Source: Rheinheimera mesophila (lineage in GTDB: Bacteria; Pseudomonadota; Gammaproteobacteria; Enterobacterales; Alteromonadaceae). Taken from it: DNA of 57,930 bases. Positions 6,698 through 14,785 of this stretch are shown piece by piece. Position 1 is the stretch's first letter. Every line of letters starts with the position of its first letter. The notes under the pieces are model-generated. The model saw nothing but the letters and a program-made list of their open reading frames with translations, searched no databases and had not been told where the DNA came from. A program made the position numbers and the translations under genes. Location: positions 1-57,930 of the forward strand of contig NZ_LAVS01000016.1 of NCBI RefSeq assembly GCF_000986865.1, written 5' to 3'.

Positions 6698-7258
6698 ATG
6701 GCTTTAAGCTTTTTTGATTATGTTGAACGCATCAACAGTTTGCTGCGCAGCTGGCAGCGGGATGATGCCGAACTTTCTGTGGTGCCGGCAGTGCAGCTCA
6801 GCGCTTTGCGTTATCTGAGTATTTGTAATCATTACTCAGACACTGTGATGGGCGTGACCGACTATCTGGGCCTGACCAAAGGCACAGTGTCCCAGTCGTT
6901 AAAAGCGCTGGAAGAGCGGCAGTGGATCTACAAAGAGCCGGATCTGCAGGACAAACGCATAGTGCATTTAAAACCAACAGCAGCAGGTTTAGCTGTAGTA
7001 CAGCAGTTGGTGGCTGTGCAGGTGTTGCAACAGGCGGTAGAGCAGTTGGGGCCTGAACTGGAACAACAACTGACCGGTGCTTTGCATCAACTGCTGACTC
7101 AGGTGCAGCAGCAACAGCAGCGCAAAAGTTTTGGTCAATGCAAAAGCTGTCGTTTCCATCAACAGCAGGATGGTTTGCCTTTTTGTGGTTTAACTCAGCA
7201 GCCTTTGCCTGTCGCAAGCACAGAGCTGATTTGTCGTGAACATCAGGATACGGCATAG
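6698..7258 (+). CDS. MarR family regulator with C-terminal Cys/His cluster
   Basis: The 186-residue protein has a MarR-like winged helix: recognition region GVTDYLGLTKGTVSQSLKAL at about 52-71 and wing DKRIVHLKPTAAG. A Gln-rich linker helix follows. The C-terminal ~40 residues, absent from ordinary MarR proteins, carry C148-x2-C151, H154, C163, C179 and H182, a likely zinc or iron-sulfur site. It is divergent from the DUF2024 operon and 12 bases upstream of a glutamine amidotransferase gene, probably co-transcribed. The repeated operator GTWTCGNNTCGATAC around it is its probable target. The signal it senses (metal, redox or other) is not known. Confidence 0.85.
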   Translation: MALSFFDYVERINSLLRSWQRDDAELSVVPAVQLSALRYLSICNHYSDTVMGVTDYLGLTKGTVSQSLKALEERQWIYKEPDLQDKRIVHLKPTAAGLAVVQQLVAVQVLQQAVEQLGPELEQQLTGALHQLLTQVQQQQQRKSFGQCKSCRFHQQQDGLPFCGLTQQPLPVASTELICREHQDTA

Positions 7259-7270
7259 AGGAGAAAATAG

Positions 7271-7978
7271 ATGAAGACGAAACCTTGTGTGGTGATCCGG
7301 CATTTGCAGTTTGAAGATCTGGGCAGTTTTGCTGAGCCATTGATGGCAGCCGGTTATCAGCTGCAGTATCTGGATGCGGCTGTGGATGAGTTAACAGCGG
7401 CATATCAGGCCGATTTAACCATCATTTTAGGTGGCCCTGTAGGCGTGTACGACACAGCTTTGTATCCGTTTTTACAGACTGAGCTTTTGATCGCCAAACA
7501 ACGTCTGGCAGAACAACGGCCTTTGTTAGGGGTCTGTCTGGGGGCGCAGTTGATAGCCGCAGCTGCTGGTGCTGCTGTCTATCCGGGCGCTTCTGGTAAA
7601 GAAATTGGCTGGTCGCCTGTTCGTTTTACTCAAGAAGGGCTGGACACTGGTCTTTTTGCTGTGGAGAACACGGAGCAGGACATCCCTATGTTTCACTGGC
7701 ATGGCGATACCTTTGATTTGCCTGCAGGTGCGGAGCTGTTGGCATCCAGTGAAGACTACAAACAAATCTACCGTATAGGTTCACAGGTACTGGCCTTTCA
7801 ATGCCACCCTGAACTGGAAGGCCAGCGTATCGAACAATGGTTGCTTGGCCATGCCGCCGAATTAGCGGTCTGGCCTTTGGCAGATTTAGCGAAAATCCGT
7901 CAGGACACCCAGGTTTATGCCCCGGCTTTACGTCAGTTTAGTCAGCAACTGCTGACGCGCTGGCTGGATAAGCTGTAA
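7271..7978 (+). CDS. Class I glutamine amidotransferase (GATase1-like)
   Basis: This 235-residue protein is a stand-alone class I glutamine amidotransferase. The nucleophile Cys89 is in LLGVCLGAQ, and the His179-Pro-Glu181 pair is in FQCHPELEG, completing the triad. The oxyanion glycines are in IILGGPVGVY. It resembles GMP-synthase-like or YfeJ-type amidotransferases that hydrolyse glutamine for an unknown acceptor. It probably shares a transcript with marR (12-base gap, GAGGAG upstream). It converges on norR with only 6 bases between stop codons. The physiological acceptor cannot be told from sequence. Confidence 0.85.
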   Translation: MKTKPCVVIRHLQFEDLGSFAEPLMAAGYQLQYLDAAVDELTAAYQADLTIILGGPVGVYDTALYPFLQTELLIAKQRLAEQRPLLGVCLGAQLIAAAAGAAVYPGASGKEIGWSPVRFTQEGLDTGLFAVENTEQDIPMFHWHGDTFDLPAGAELLASSEDYKQIYRIGSQVLAFQCHPELEGQRIEQWLLGHAAELAVWPLADLAKIRQDTQVYAPALRQFSQQLLTRWLDKL

Positions 7979-7984
7979 AACGAC

Positions 7985-9556
7985 TTAGCTACGCACTGTT
8001 TTTTCGACTTTAATACCTAAACGTTTGGCAAGGCGGGCCAGATTGGCTCTGTCTAGATCCAGCTGCTTCGCCGCCAGACTCCAGTTGCCGCCGGTTTGGC
8101 TTAAGATTTGAATAATCTGCTGTTTCTGAAATTCTTCAGTGGCCGTTTTCAGGCTTAAGCCGCTGCTGTGGAGCTGAGGCAAAACGGCTGGTGGGTTATG
8201 AGTGGCTGAAACTGCGCCCTCTGCCAGCTCCAGATGCTGCGGCAACAGGGCAATAATATCCTGAGCTTTGGCTTCTTTTCTGGCTTTGAGCGCAGCGCGG
8301 CTAATCACATGTTCCAGCTCCCGCACATTGCCAGGCCAGTTGTACTGCAACAACACAGACTGAGCAGCAGTACTGAGTTTTAGCTGACGTATGCCCAGTT
8401 TGCGGGCTGTCAGTTCGAGAAAATAACCGGCCAGCAGCAGTACATCCTGTTGCCGTTCTTTTAAAGCCGGCACAGTAATGGGATAGACCGACAAACGATG
8501 ATACAAGTCGGCGCGAAAATGACCTGCTGCCACTTCAGCAGCTAAATCTCTGTTGGTGGCGGCTATCACCCGCACATTCACCGCTTTTACGTCATCTTTG
8601 CCGACTGGCTGAATTTCGCCACTTTGCAGCACCCGCAATAATTTGCTTTGTACGCTCAGTGGCAGTTCCCCGACTTCATCAAGGAAGATAGTGCCGCCGT
8701 CAGCCAATAAAAATTTACCAGGTCTTTCCCGCTCGGCGCCGGTAAAAGCACCTTTGGCATGACCAAACAACTCAGATTCAGCCAGGGTTTCAGGTAAAGA
8801 AGCACAGTTTAAATGCACCAGTTGCCGTTTCGCTCTTCTGGATAACTGATGCAGAGTTCTGGCGACCAGCTCTTTACCCACACCAGTCTGGCCCTGAATC
8901 AGCACTGTGTAATCCGAACCCGCCACCAGTTGAATATCACTTTTCAGCGCCAGCATGGCCTGGCTTTGACCTATCAGCTCGCCACCATCCCGGATCAGGG
9001 CTTCATGGGTCAGTTCTTCAACCAAATGTTGCGCCTGCAGCGCCTGTTGTTCGAGTTTTTTCAGCTGAATAGCGGTTTTTAGGGTTGCTGCCGACATAGC
9101 TGCAATCAGCTCTAAAGTCCGTTCTGCTATCGCAGAAAAAGCATCAGGTTTCAGGCTGTCCAGCGTCAGCACTCCTATCAGTTGACCATCTGAATACAAA
9201 GGTAAACCCATACAGGAATGCACTGGCAAATCACCGGCCTGCGCCAGTAACAAGCCATCGTAAGGATCGGCCAGTTCAGTGTCGGATGGAAAACGCACCG
9301 GGCTGCTGCTTTGGCAAATAATCGCCAGGCGTGGATGGTCCTTTAACCAAAAACGACGGCCTAAGGTATCAGCTGTTAAGCCCTGAATGGCCAGTGGCAT
9401 CAGCAGCTCCCCCTGATAAGAGAGCAGCACCACAGCATCGCAGTTAATAGCTTTACGCACAGAGCCCAGCAAACGGTCAAAGCGATCTGTAGTAGTGATG
9501 CTGTTCGCCAGATCCAGCGCTACTTCCAGCAACAAGGTGGAGTTAAGTTCAGCCAT
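7985..9556 (-). CDS. norR: NorR, nitric-oxide-sensing sigma-54 activator
   Basis: The product (523 residues from the ATG at 9556) has three domains: an N-terminal GAF domain (about 20-170), a central AAA+ domain with Walker A GQTGVGKE and the sigma-54 contact motif GAFTGA, and a C-terminal Fis-type HTH ([20 protein letters not shown]). The GAF segment DPYDGLL...VHSCMGLPL retains the Asp and Cys used in E. coli NorR to hold the non-haem iron that binds NO. AGGAG lies 6 bases before the ATG at 9556, better than the longer reading from 9574. It faces the NO-defence operon and should activate it through the sites at 9612-9647. Confidence 0.93.
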   Translation of the reverse strand: MAELNSTLLLEVALDLANSITTTDRFDRLLGSVRKAINCDAVVLLSYQGELLMPLAIQGLTADTLGRRFWLKDHPRLAIICQSSSPVRFPSDTELADPYDGLLLAQAGDLPVHSCMGLPLYSDGQLIGVLTLDSLKPDAFSAIAERTLELIAAMSAATLKTAIQLKKLEQQALQAQHLVEELTHEALIRDGGELIGQSQAMLALKSDIQLVAGSDYTVLIQGQTGVGKELVARTLHQLSRRAKRQLVHLNCASLPETLAESELFGHAKGAFTGAERERPGKFLLADGGTIFLDEVGELPLSVQSKLLRVLQSGEIQPVGKDDVKAVNVRVIAATNRDLAAEVAAGHFRADLYHRLSVYPITVPALKERQQDVLLLAGYFLELTARKLGIRQLKLSTAAQSVLLQYNWPGNVRELEHVISRAALKARKEAKAQDIIALLPQHLELAEGAVSATHNPPAVLPQLHSSGLSLKTATEEFQKQQIIQILSQTGGNWSLAAKQLDLDRANLARLAKRLGIKVEKTVRS

Positions 9557-9611
9557 GGCAGCTCCTGCTGACAACTAGAGTACTTAAATTGTGTCACAAA
9601 GAATCTTGTTT

Positions 9612-9647
9612 GTCATTTTGACTCTTTTTATCTGTTGTCATTATGAC
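9612..9647. promoter_or_regulatory. Two NorR-type enhancer sites
   Basis: GTCATTTTGAC (9612-9622) and GTCATTATGAC (9637-9647) each match the GTCA-N3-TGAC palindrome known for NorR enhancers, spaced 25 bp apart. They lie 55-100 bp upstream of the sigma-54 promoter. A third site, as in E. coli, is not evident; GTGTCAC at 9591-9597 is only a half-match. Confidence 0.75.
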
Positions 9648-9700
9648 TCTTTTTTTTGCGTATTTTATATTAAATTATTGATTTAGTTCAAAAAAATAAT

Positions 9701-9717
9701 TGGCATCAGAACTGCAC
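9701..9717 (+). promoter_or_regulatory. Sigma-54 (-24/-12) promoter
   Basis: TGGCATCAGAACTGCAC shows GG (9702-9703) and GC (9714-9715) separated by 10 bases, the diagnostic sigma-54 spacing. It lies downstream of the NorR sites and about 47 bp before the first gene of the NO operon. Confidence 0.75.
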
Positions 9718-9761
9718 TATATAAGGAAACCAAACCGGAGTCAGGGACTCCACAGGAGCTG

Positions 9762-10034
9762 ATGATGTTTTATGTTGCCCAATTGTTTAGTAATGAAAAA
9801 CTGTCCACCTCTGACAAATTTGAAGTCTTGTTGCTGGGGGCCAATACGTTATTAGCTTTGTCTTTTAGTGTACTGCTGGCGACTGTGCTGGTCTGTTATC
9901 CGCTGTCTTACCTGTTTTCGTTTGAGCTGCAGCTGGCAGGGCATGTCACTATGATTTTCAGCGCGACTTTGGTGAAAATTGCCTATGTCTGCCGCTGTAT
10001 AGCTCAGTACGAACTGCATAAAGAAGTGCGTTAG
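9762..10034 (+). CDS. Small membrane protein in the NO-response operon
   Basis: The 90-residue protein has two predicted membrane helices (about residues 25-50 and 57-78) and a short charged tail (QYELHKEVR). GGAGCTG precedes a double ATG (9762/9765). It is the first gene after the NorR sites and sigma-54 promoter and is followed 3 bases later by nnrS, so it is almost certainly expressed on NO exposure. I do not recognise a family. No cysteine pair or haem motif stands out, so a direct catalytic role cannot be argued; an accessory role to NnrS is possible. Confidence 0.75.
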   Translation: MMFYVAQLFSNEKLSTSDKFEVLLLGANTLLALSFSVLLATVLVCYPLSYLFSFELQLAGHVTMIFSATLVKIAYVCRCIAQYELHKEVR

Positions 10035-10037
10035 GTT

Positions 10038-11285
10038 GTGAATAAAAGAATGAGCCAACGTCCTCCTTTGATCAATATCCATTGGCCTGAACAGACCGAA
10101 GCGGGCAAGCGAAAAGCTTTATCGGCTTATCCGTTGTTTGCTTTGGCATTCAGGCCTTTTTTTCTCTTTGGTGCCTGTTGGGCTTTGCTGGCAATATGTA
10201 TTTGGGCCTTGTGGTTTAGCGGCCTGATGTCGTTTCAGTTTGGTTTTCCTGCAGCTCTGTGGCACGCCCATGAGATGTTATTTGGCTTTGGTGCTGTGGT
10301 GGCTGTGGGCTTTTTACTTACGGCAGCACAAAACTGGACAGGCTTGCCCAGTCTATCGGGCAAACCACTGTTGTTATTAACTCTGCTATGGCTGACGGCT
10401 CGTTTTAGCTTGTTATTCGCCCAATACACTCCGCTGTTGTGGCTTTTTATCGTCGCTCAACTGCTGTGGTGGACTGGTGCTATTTACAGCCTGGCGAGCT
10501 TGCTGATTAGGGCAAAAAGCAAAAATAACTATCTGTTTATTCCGCTGTTGTCTGTGATGGCTTTGCTGAATACGATTTTTATTTATGCAGCTGCAACAGA
10601 GCGGTTTGCCTCGGCTTCACATTTAAGCCATAGCATGGTCCTGCTGTTTAGCATCCTGATGGGCATAGTCGGCGGCCGGGTGATCCCATTTTTTACCGCC
10701 AGAGCTTTGGGATTGGAGCAAAACAAAACGCCGCTGCTGGATAAGTGGTTATTGTCTTTGTCGGCGTTTGGCACCGTTTGGTTTATTACTGATTTTTTTG
10801 TCCAACTGCCGCTTAAAGCGGGCTGGTTGATACTGCTGGTGGGGTCTTTGCATCTGCTGCGTTTATCTTTCTGGACGCCATGGAAAATCTGGGCAGCCCC
10901 TTTGCTGTGGTCCTTACAACTGGCTTATCTGGCCTTGGCTTTAGGTTTAATCCTTCTTGGTATCAGCGATTTAACTCAGATACTGGTATTTAAAGATGTG
11001 TTGCATCTGCTGAGCATCAGCGCTATGGCGGGCATGATCCTCGCCATGATGGCCAGGGTGTCTTTAGGCCATACAGGCCGGGTACTGCAGGTGGGCAAAA
11101 CTATCACTGTAGCTTTTGCTTTGCTGTTGCTGGCTGGCCCAGTGCGGATGTTGGCCAGCTTAGCTGGGGTTCCTTTGTTGTTCTGGCAAGTTAGCGCTGT
11201 GTTATGGCTGTGCGCCTTTGCAATTTTTATTCGGTTTTATTGGCCTGTTCTGACTCAGCCTCGTGCTGATGGCAGACCGGGTTAG
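10038..11285 (+). CDS. nnrS: NnrS family membrane protein
   Basis: This 415-residue inner-membrane protein is almost entirely hydrophobic, with around 12 membrane segments. It contains the conserved NnrS patterns FALAFRPFFLFGA near the N-terminus, LWHAHEMLFGFG, and GGRVIPFFTARALG. NnrS proteins are haem/copper-containing membrane proteins that protect against nitrosative stress and are typically under NO-responsive control, here NorR. The frame begins at GTG 10038, three bases after the upstream stop; an ATG at 10050 is also possible. Followed by hmp. Confidence 0.92.
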   Translation: MNKRMSQRPPLINIHWPEQTEAGKRKALSAYPLFALAFRPFFLFGACWALLAICIWALWFSGLMSFQFGFPAALWHAHEMLFGFGAVVAVGFLLTAAQNWTGLPSLSGKPLLLLTLLWLTARFSLLFAQYTPLLWLFIVAQLLWWTGAIYSLASLLIRAKSKNNYLFIPLLSVMALLNTIFIYAAATERFASASHLSHSMVLLFSILMGIVGGRVIPFFTARALGLEQNKTPLLDKWLLSLSAFGTVWFITDFFVQLPLKAGWLILLVGSLHLLRLSFWTPWKIWAAPLLWSLQLAYLALALGLILLGISDLTQILVFKDVLHLLSISAMAGMILAMMARVSLGHTGRVLQVGKTITVAFALLLLAGPVRMLASLAGVPLLFWQVSAVLWLCAFAIFIRFYWPVLTQPRADGRPG

Positions 11286-11319
11286 TTTCTGCTGTTCTAA
11301 CTGATGTAATGAGGTTTTT

Positions 11320-12513
11320 ATGTTATCTGCGCAAACCATTGCCATTGTCAAAAGTACTATTCCATTGTTGGAAAGCGCTGGAGTGGCCATCACAAACCAT
11401 TTTTATCAACGGATGTTCAGGCTGAATCCAGAGCTGAAAGATATTTTTAATATGACTAACCAGCACAGTGGCCGCCAGCAATTTGCTTTATTTAGTGCTA
11501 TTGCCGCTTATGCCAAAAATATCGATAACCTGGCTGTGCTGACTGAAACTGTGGAGCGAGTAGCGCATAAACATACCAGCTTTTTTATCCAGCCAGAGCA
11601 CTATGGTATTGTCGGCCACCACCTGATTGAAACGTTACGTGAGCTGGCTCCTGATGCATTTACGCCAGAAGTAGAGCAAGCCTGGACCGAAGCTTATGGT
11701 GCACTGGCGACTATTTTTACTGGCCGTGAGCGTCAGCTGTATAACCAGACCGAACAAAAGCCGGGTGGCTGGTATGGCCCACGTCGTTTTAAAGTGAAAG
11801 AAAAACTTTCTGAATCTGAACTGGTATCCAGTTTTGTGCTGGTGCCTACAGATGGCGAAGCAGTAGTGGATTACCAGCCGGGTCAGTATTTGGGGGTGAA
11901 AGTAAAACCTGCGTATTCTGATTATTATGAAATTCGTCAGTATTCGCTGTCAGATAAGCCCAATGGTCAAAGCTATCGGATCAGTGTCAAACGTGAATTG
12001 GGTGAGGTAGCTGGTTTAGTATCCAACTATCTGCATAACCATATTCAGGTGGGAGACGAGCTGGATATTCTGCCGCCAGCTGGTGATTTTTTTCTGCAAT
12101 CGGCTCATTTACCTACAGTGCTGATCTCCGCTGGTGTGGGGTTAACCCCTATGCTGTCGATGCTGGAAAGCATAGTAGCGTTAAAACAACAAACCCCGGT
12201 GTTTTTCCTGCACGCCTGTGAAAACCAACAACAACATTCCTTTGCACAGCGTATTTCGCAACTGCAACAAGACTACCCCTTACTGCACAACTTTACCTGG
12301 TACAACAAAGCTGAGCAGAACACAGCGGCCACTCAGTTTACTGGTTTGATGGATCTGAAAGCTGTCGCTGCCCAGTTGCCGCTGCAAAGTGCCAACTTCT
12401 ACCTTTGTGGCCCTACAGGTTTTATGAAGTTTGCCAAAGATCAGTTACTGGCTTTGGGTGTGGCTTCGGCACAAATTCACTATGAAGTATTTGGGCCGCA
12501 TAGCGACTTATAA
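11320..12513 (+). CDS. hmp: Flavohaemoprotein, nitric oxide dioxygenase
   Basis: The 397-residue protein has a globin domain (1-140) with proximal His in RVAHKHTSFFI, an FAD-binding domain with RQYSLSD, and an NAD-binding domain with SAGVGLTPMLSML and YLCGPTGFMK. It oxidises NO to nitrate with O2 and NADH in the cytoplasm. TGAGG lies upstream of the ATG. It is the last gene of the NorR-controlled unit. Length and domain order are those of E. coli Hmp. Confidence 0.96.
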   Translation: MLSAQTIAIVKSTIPLLESAGVAITNHFYQRMFRLNPELKDIFNMTNQHSGRQQFALFSAIAAYAKNIDNLAVLTETVERVAHKHTSFFIQPEHYGIVGHHLIETLRELAPDAFTPEVEQAWTEAYGALATIFTGRERQLYNQTEQKPGGWYGPRRFKVKEKLSESELVSSFVLVPTDGEAVVDYQPGQYLGVKVKPAYSDYYEIRQYSLSDKPNGQSYRISVKRELGEVAGLVSNYLHNHIQVGDELDILPPAGDFFLQSAHLPTVLISAGVGLTPMLSMLESIVALKQQTPVFFLHACENQQQHSFAQRISQLQQDYPLLHNFTWYNKAEQNTAATQFTGLMDLKAVAAQLPLQSANFYLCGPTGFMKFAKDQLLALGVASAQIHYEVFGPHSDL

Positions 12514-12565
12514 GCAGCACTTAATTCTGCTGATAAAAAAATACAGAGGAAAGATTTGAGATAAA

Positions 12566-12642
12566 TGGTGGCCCCACCTGGACTTGAACCAGGGACCTGC
12601 CGATTATGAGTCGGATGCTCTAACCAACTGAGCTATAGGGCC
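12566..12642 (-). tRNA. ileX: tRNA-Ile2 with CAT anticodon (lysidine-modified type)
   Basis: The 77-base minus-strand sequence folds as a full cloverleaf. The acceptor GGCCCTA pairs with TGGGGCC, the D-arm is AGCTCAGTTGGTTAGAGC, the anticodon stem CCGAC/... carries CAT, the T-arm is CCTGGTTCAAGTCCAGG, and an encoded CCA ends it. CAT could mean Met, but the GGCCC acceptor and the position beside rpoD match E. coli ileX, which reads AUA after TilS modification. A TATACT -10 element lies about 15 bp upstream. Confidence 0.85.
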
Positions 12643-12791
12643 ATTTTAAACAGGCTTTAAGTATACGAGTCCAGGGGCTGAACTCTTTAAAGCGCAGGCA
12701 GTATAAGAAGTTTTTCCGCTGTTGTCACCGCTTCGTGACACAGACTTTGTATCGATTGCCTACTTTTTATTCGCTTCTGATTTGTTTCTAT

Positions 12792-12819
12792 AAAAAAGGC
12801 ACCGTCAGGTGCCTTTTTT
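12792..12819 (-). terminator. Terminator of rpoD
   Basis: AAAAAAGGCACC (12792-12803) and GGTGCCTTTTTT (12808-12819) form a strong stem with a 4-base loop and a T-run on either strand. It lies directly after the rpoD stop. Confidence 0.88.
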
Positions 12820-12831
12820 ATATCTTTGGTT

Positions 12832-14682
12832 CTACTCGTCGAGGAAGCTTTTTAACACTTCTGAACGGGAAGGGTGGCGCAGTTTACGCAACGCTTTGGC
12901 CTCGATTTGACGGATACGTTCCCGTGTCACGTCAAACTGTTTGCCCACTTCTTCCAGGGTATGGTCGGTATTCATATCGATACCAAAACGCATACGCAGT
13001 ACTTTGGCTTCACGGGCTGTTAAACCGGCCAACACTTCGTTGGTGGCGGCTTTTAAGCTTTCCATGGTGGCTGAATCCAGCGGTGATTCGGACGTGCTGT
13101 CTTCAATAAAATCGCCCAGATGCGAATCTTCATCATCCCCTATTGGTGTTTCCATAGAGATTGGTTCTTTGGCAATTTTCAGCACTTTACGGATCTTGTC
13201 TTCCGGCATGCCCATACGTTCGGACAATTCTTCCGGAGACGGCTCACGACCCATTTCCTGCAACATCTGACGTGAAATACGGTTCAGTTTGTTGATGGTT
13301 TCGATCATATGCACAGGGATCCGGATAGTACGGGCCTGGTCAGCGATAGAACGGGTAATGGCCTGACGGATCCACCATGTGGCATAAGTTGAAAACTTAT
13401 AACCACGGCGGTATTCGAACTTGTCGACAGCCTTCATCAAACCGATGTTACCTTCCTGAATTAAATCAAGGAATTGTAAGCCGCGGTTGGTGTATTTTTT
13501 CGCGATAGAAATAACCAGACGTAAGTTCGCCTCAACCATTTCTTTTTTCGCACGACGGGCCTTGGCTTCACCAATCGACATACGACGGTTGATATCTTTA
13601 ATTTTAAAGATCGAAAGACCGGTTTCTTCTTCAATTTTTTTCAGCTTTTCAACGCTGCGATACAACTCATCACGCATCTCAGCCAGTTTGGCTGAATAGG
13701 GCTTGTTGGCTGCAATTTCGGCGTCGATCCAGGCTGTTGAGTTTTCATTGCCGCTGAAAGACTTCATAAAGTTTTTCTTTGGCATTTTGGCGTACTCAAC
13801 GCAGTGCTTCATCACAATACGTTCCTGGACGCGGACGCGGTCCATCATTTCACGCATGTTTTTGACCAGACGGTCAAATTGTTTTGGCACTAAGCGGAAG
13901 CAACGGAATACTTCGCTGAGTTTTTCAATTTCATCTTTGGTGGTCGGGTGCTCACGGCCGTTTTTGACGATCGAGCTGCGAGTTACTTCGTATTGGGTGC
14001 GAAGTTCTGCAAACTTCTCACGTGCCATTTCCGGATCAGGGCCAGTGTCGCCTTCATCGTCGGCGTCTTCTGATTCATCATCATCGCCAGAGATATCGGC
14101 GTCTTCATCGGCCAGTTCATCTTCTGGTACGTCTGAGCCAATATGAGTGGCTGTTGGTGGTAAGTCGTCCGCTTCGTTAGGATCGATAAAAGCGGTGACT
14201 ATGTCACTTAAGCGAATTTCTTCGGCTTCGAATTTATCCCACTGTTCTAACAGATAGGTGATGGCTTCAGGGTATTCAGCCACAGAGGTTTGAACCTGAT
14301 TGATACCATCTTCAATCCGTTTGGCGATGTCGATTTCGCCTTCACGGGTTAACAGCTCTACAGTGCCCATTTCGCGCATATACATGCGGACCGGATCTGT
14401 AGTGCGACCTAACTCTTTATCCACACTGACTAAAGCCTGAGCAGCTTCTTCTGCGGCGTCTTCATCCGGCGCAGCATCAGACATGATCAGGTCATCAGCA
14501 TCCGGTGCTGTTTCAAACACCTGAATACCCATGTCATTGATCATACGGATAATGTCTTCGATCTGATCGGAGTCAATAATATCTTGTGGAAGATGATCAT
14601 TAACTTCAGCAAAGGTCAAATAACCTTGCTCTTTACCCTTTAAGATCAGGAGTTTTAGTTGCGACTGAGGATTGTGCTCCAT
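12832..14682 (-). CDS. rpoD: Primary sigma factor RpoD (sigma-70)
   Basis: The 616-residue housekeeping sigma factor carries region 1.1 ([12 protein letters not shown]...), a large acidic non-conserved insert around residues 190-230, regions 2.1-2.4 ([17 protein letters not shown]), region 3, and region 4.2 with [21 protein letters not shown]. The start at 14682 gives MEHNPQSQ, aligning with E. coli MEQNPQSQ; a reading from 14703 would add seven residues not seen in relatives. Downstream of dnaG as in the classical macromolecular-synthesis operon, and followed by a terminator and tRNA-Ile2. Confidence 0.98.
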   Translation of the reverse strand: MEHNPQSQLKLLILKGKEQGYLTFAEVNDHLPQDIIDSDQIEDIIRMINDMGIQVFETAPDADDLIMSDAAPDEDAAEEAAQALVSVDKELGRTTDPVRMYMREMGTVELLTREGEIDIAKRIEDGINQVQTSVAEYPEAITYLLEQWDKFEAEEIRLSDIVTAFIDPNEADDLPPTATHIGSDVPEDELADEDADISGDDDESEDADDEGDTGPDPEMAREKFAELRTQYEVTRSSIVKNGREHPTTKDEIEKLSEVFRCFRLVPKQFDRLVKNMREMMDRVRVQERIVMKHCVEYAKMPKKNFMKSFSGNENSTAWIDAEIAANKPYSAKLAEMRDELYRSVEKLKKIEEETGLSIFKIKDINRRMSIGEAKARRAKKEMVEANLRLVISIAKKYTNRGLQFLDLIQEGNIGLMKAVDKFEYRRGYKFSTYATWWIRQAITRSIADQARTIRIPVHMIETINKLNRISRQMLQEMGREPSPEELSERMGMPEDKIRKVLKIAKEPISMETPIGDDEDSHLGDFIEDSTSESPLDSATMESLKAATNEVLAGLTAREAKVLRMRFGIDMNTDHTLEEVGKQFDVTRERIRQIEAKALRKLRHPSRSEVLKSFLDE

Positions 14683-14785
14683 AGAGGCTGTTCTTCCACC
14701 CAAATAGTTAGTTCAAAAATGCGAATTAGCGATTATAACAAAGCGCGGCTTTTCTAGCCACCGCGCAATGACGGCTTACTCACGG

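Noticed and set aside
12566-12642. tRNA-Met identity for the CAT tRNA
   Set aside because: The acceptor begins GGCCC and the locus is beside rpoD as for ileX in E. coli; elongator tRNA-Met usually starts GGCTACG. Ile2 is preferred.
12735-13109. 124-codon open frame on the plus strand over the rpoD 3' end
   Set aside because: It is antisense to the conserved end of rpoD and runs through its terminator; composition and context give no coding support.
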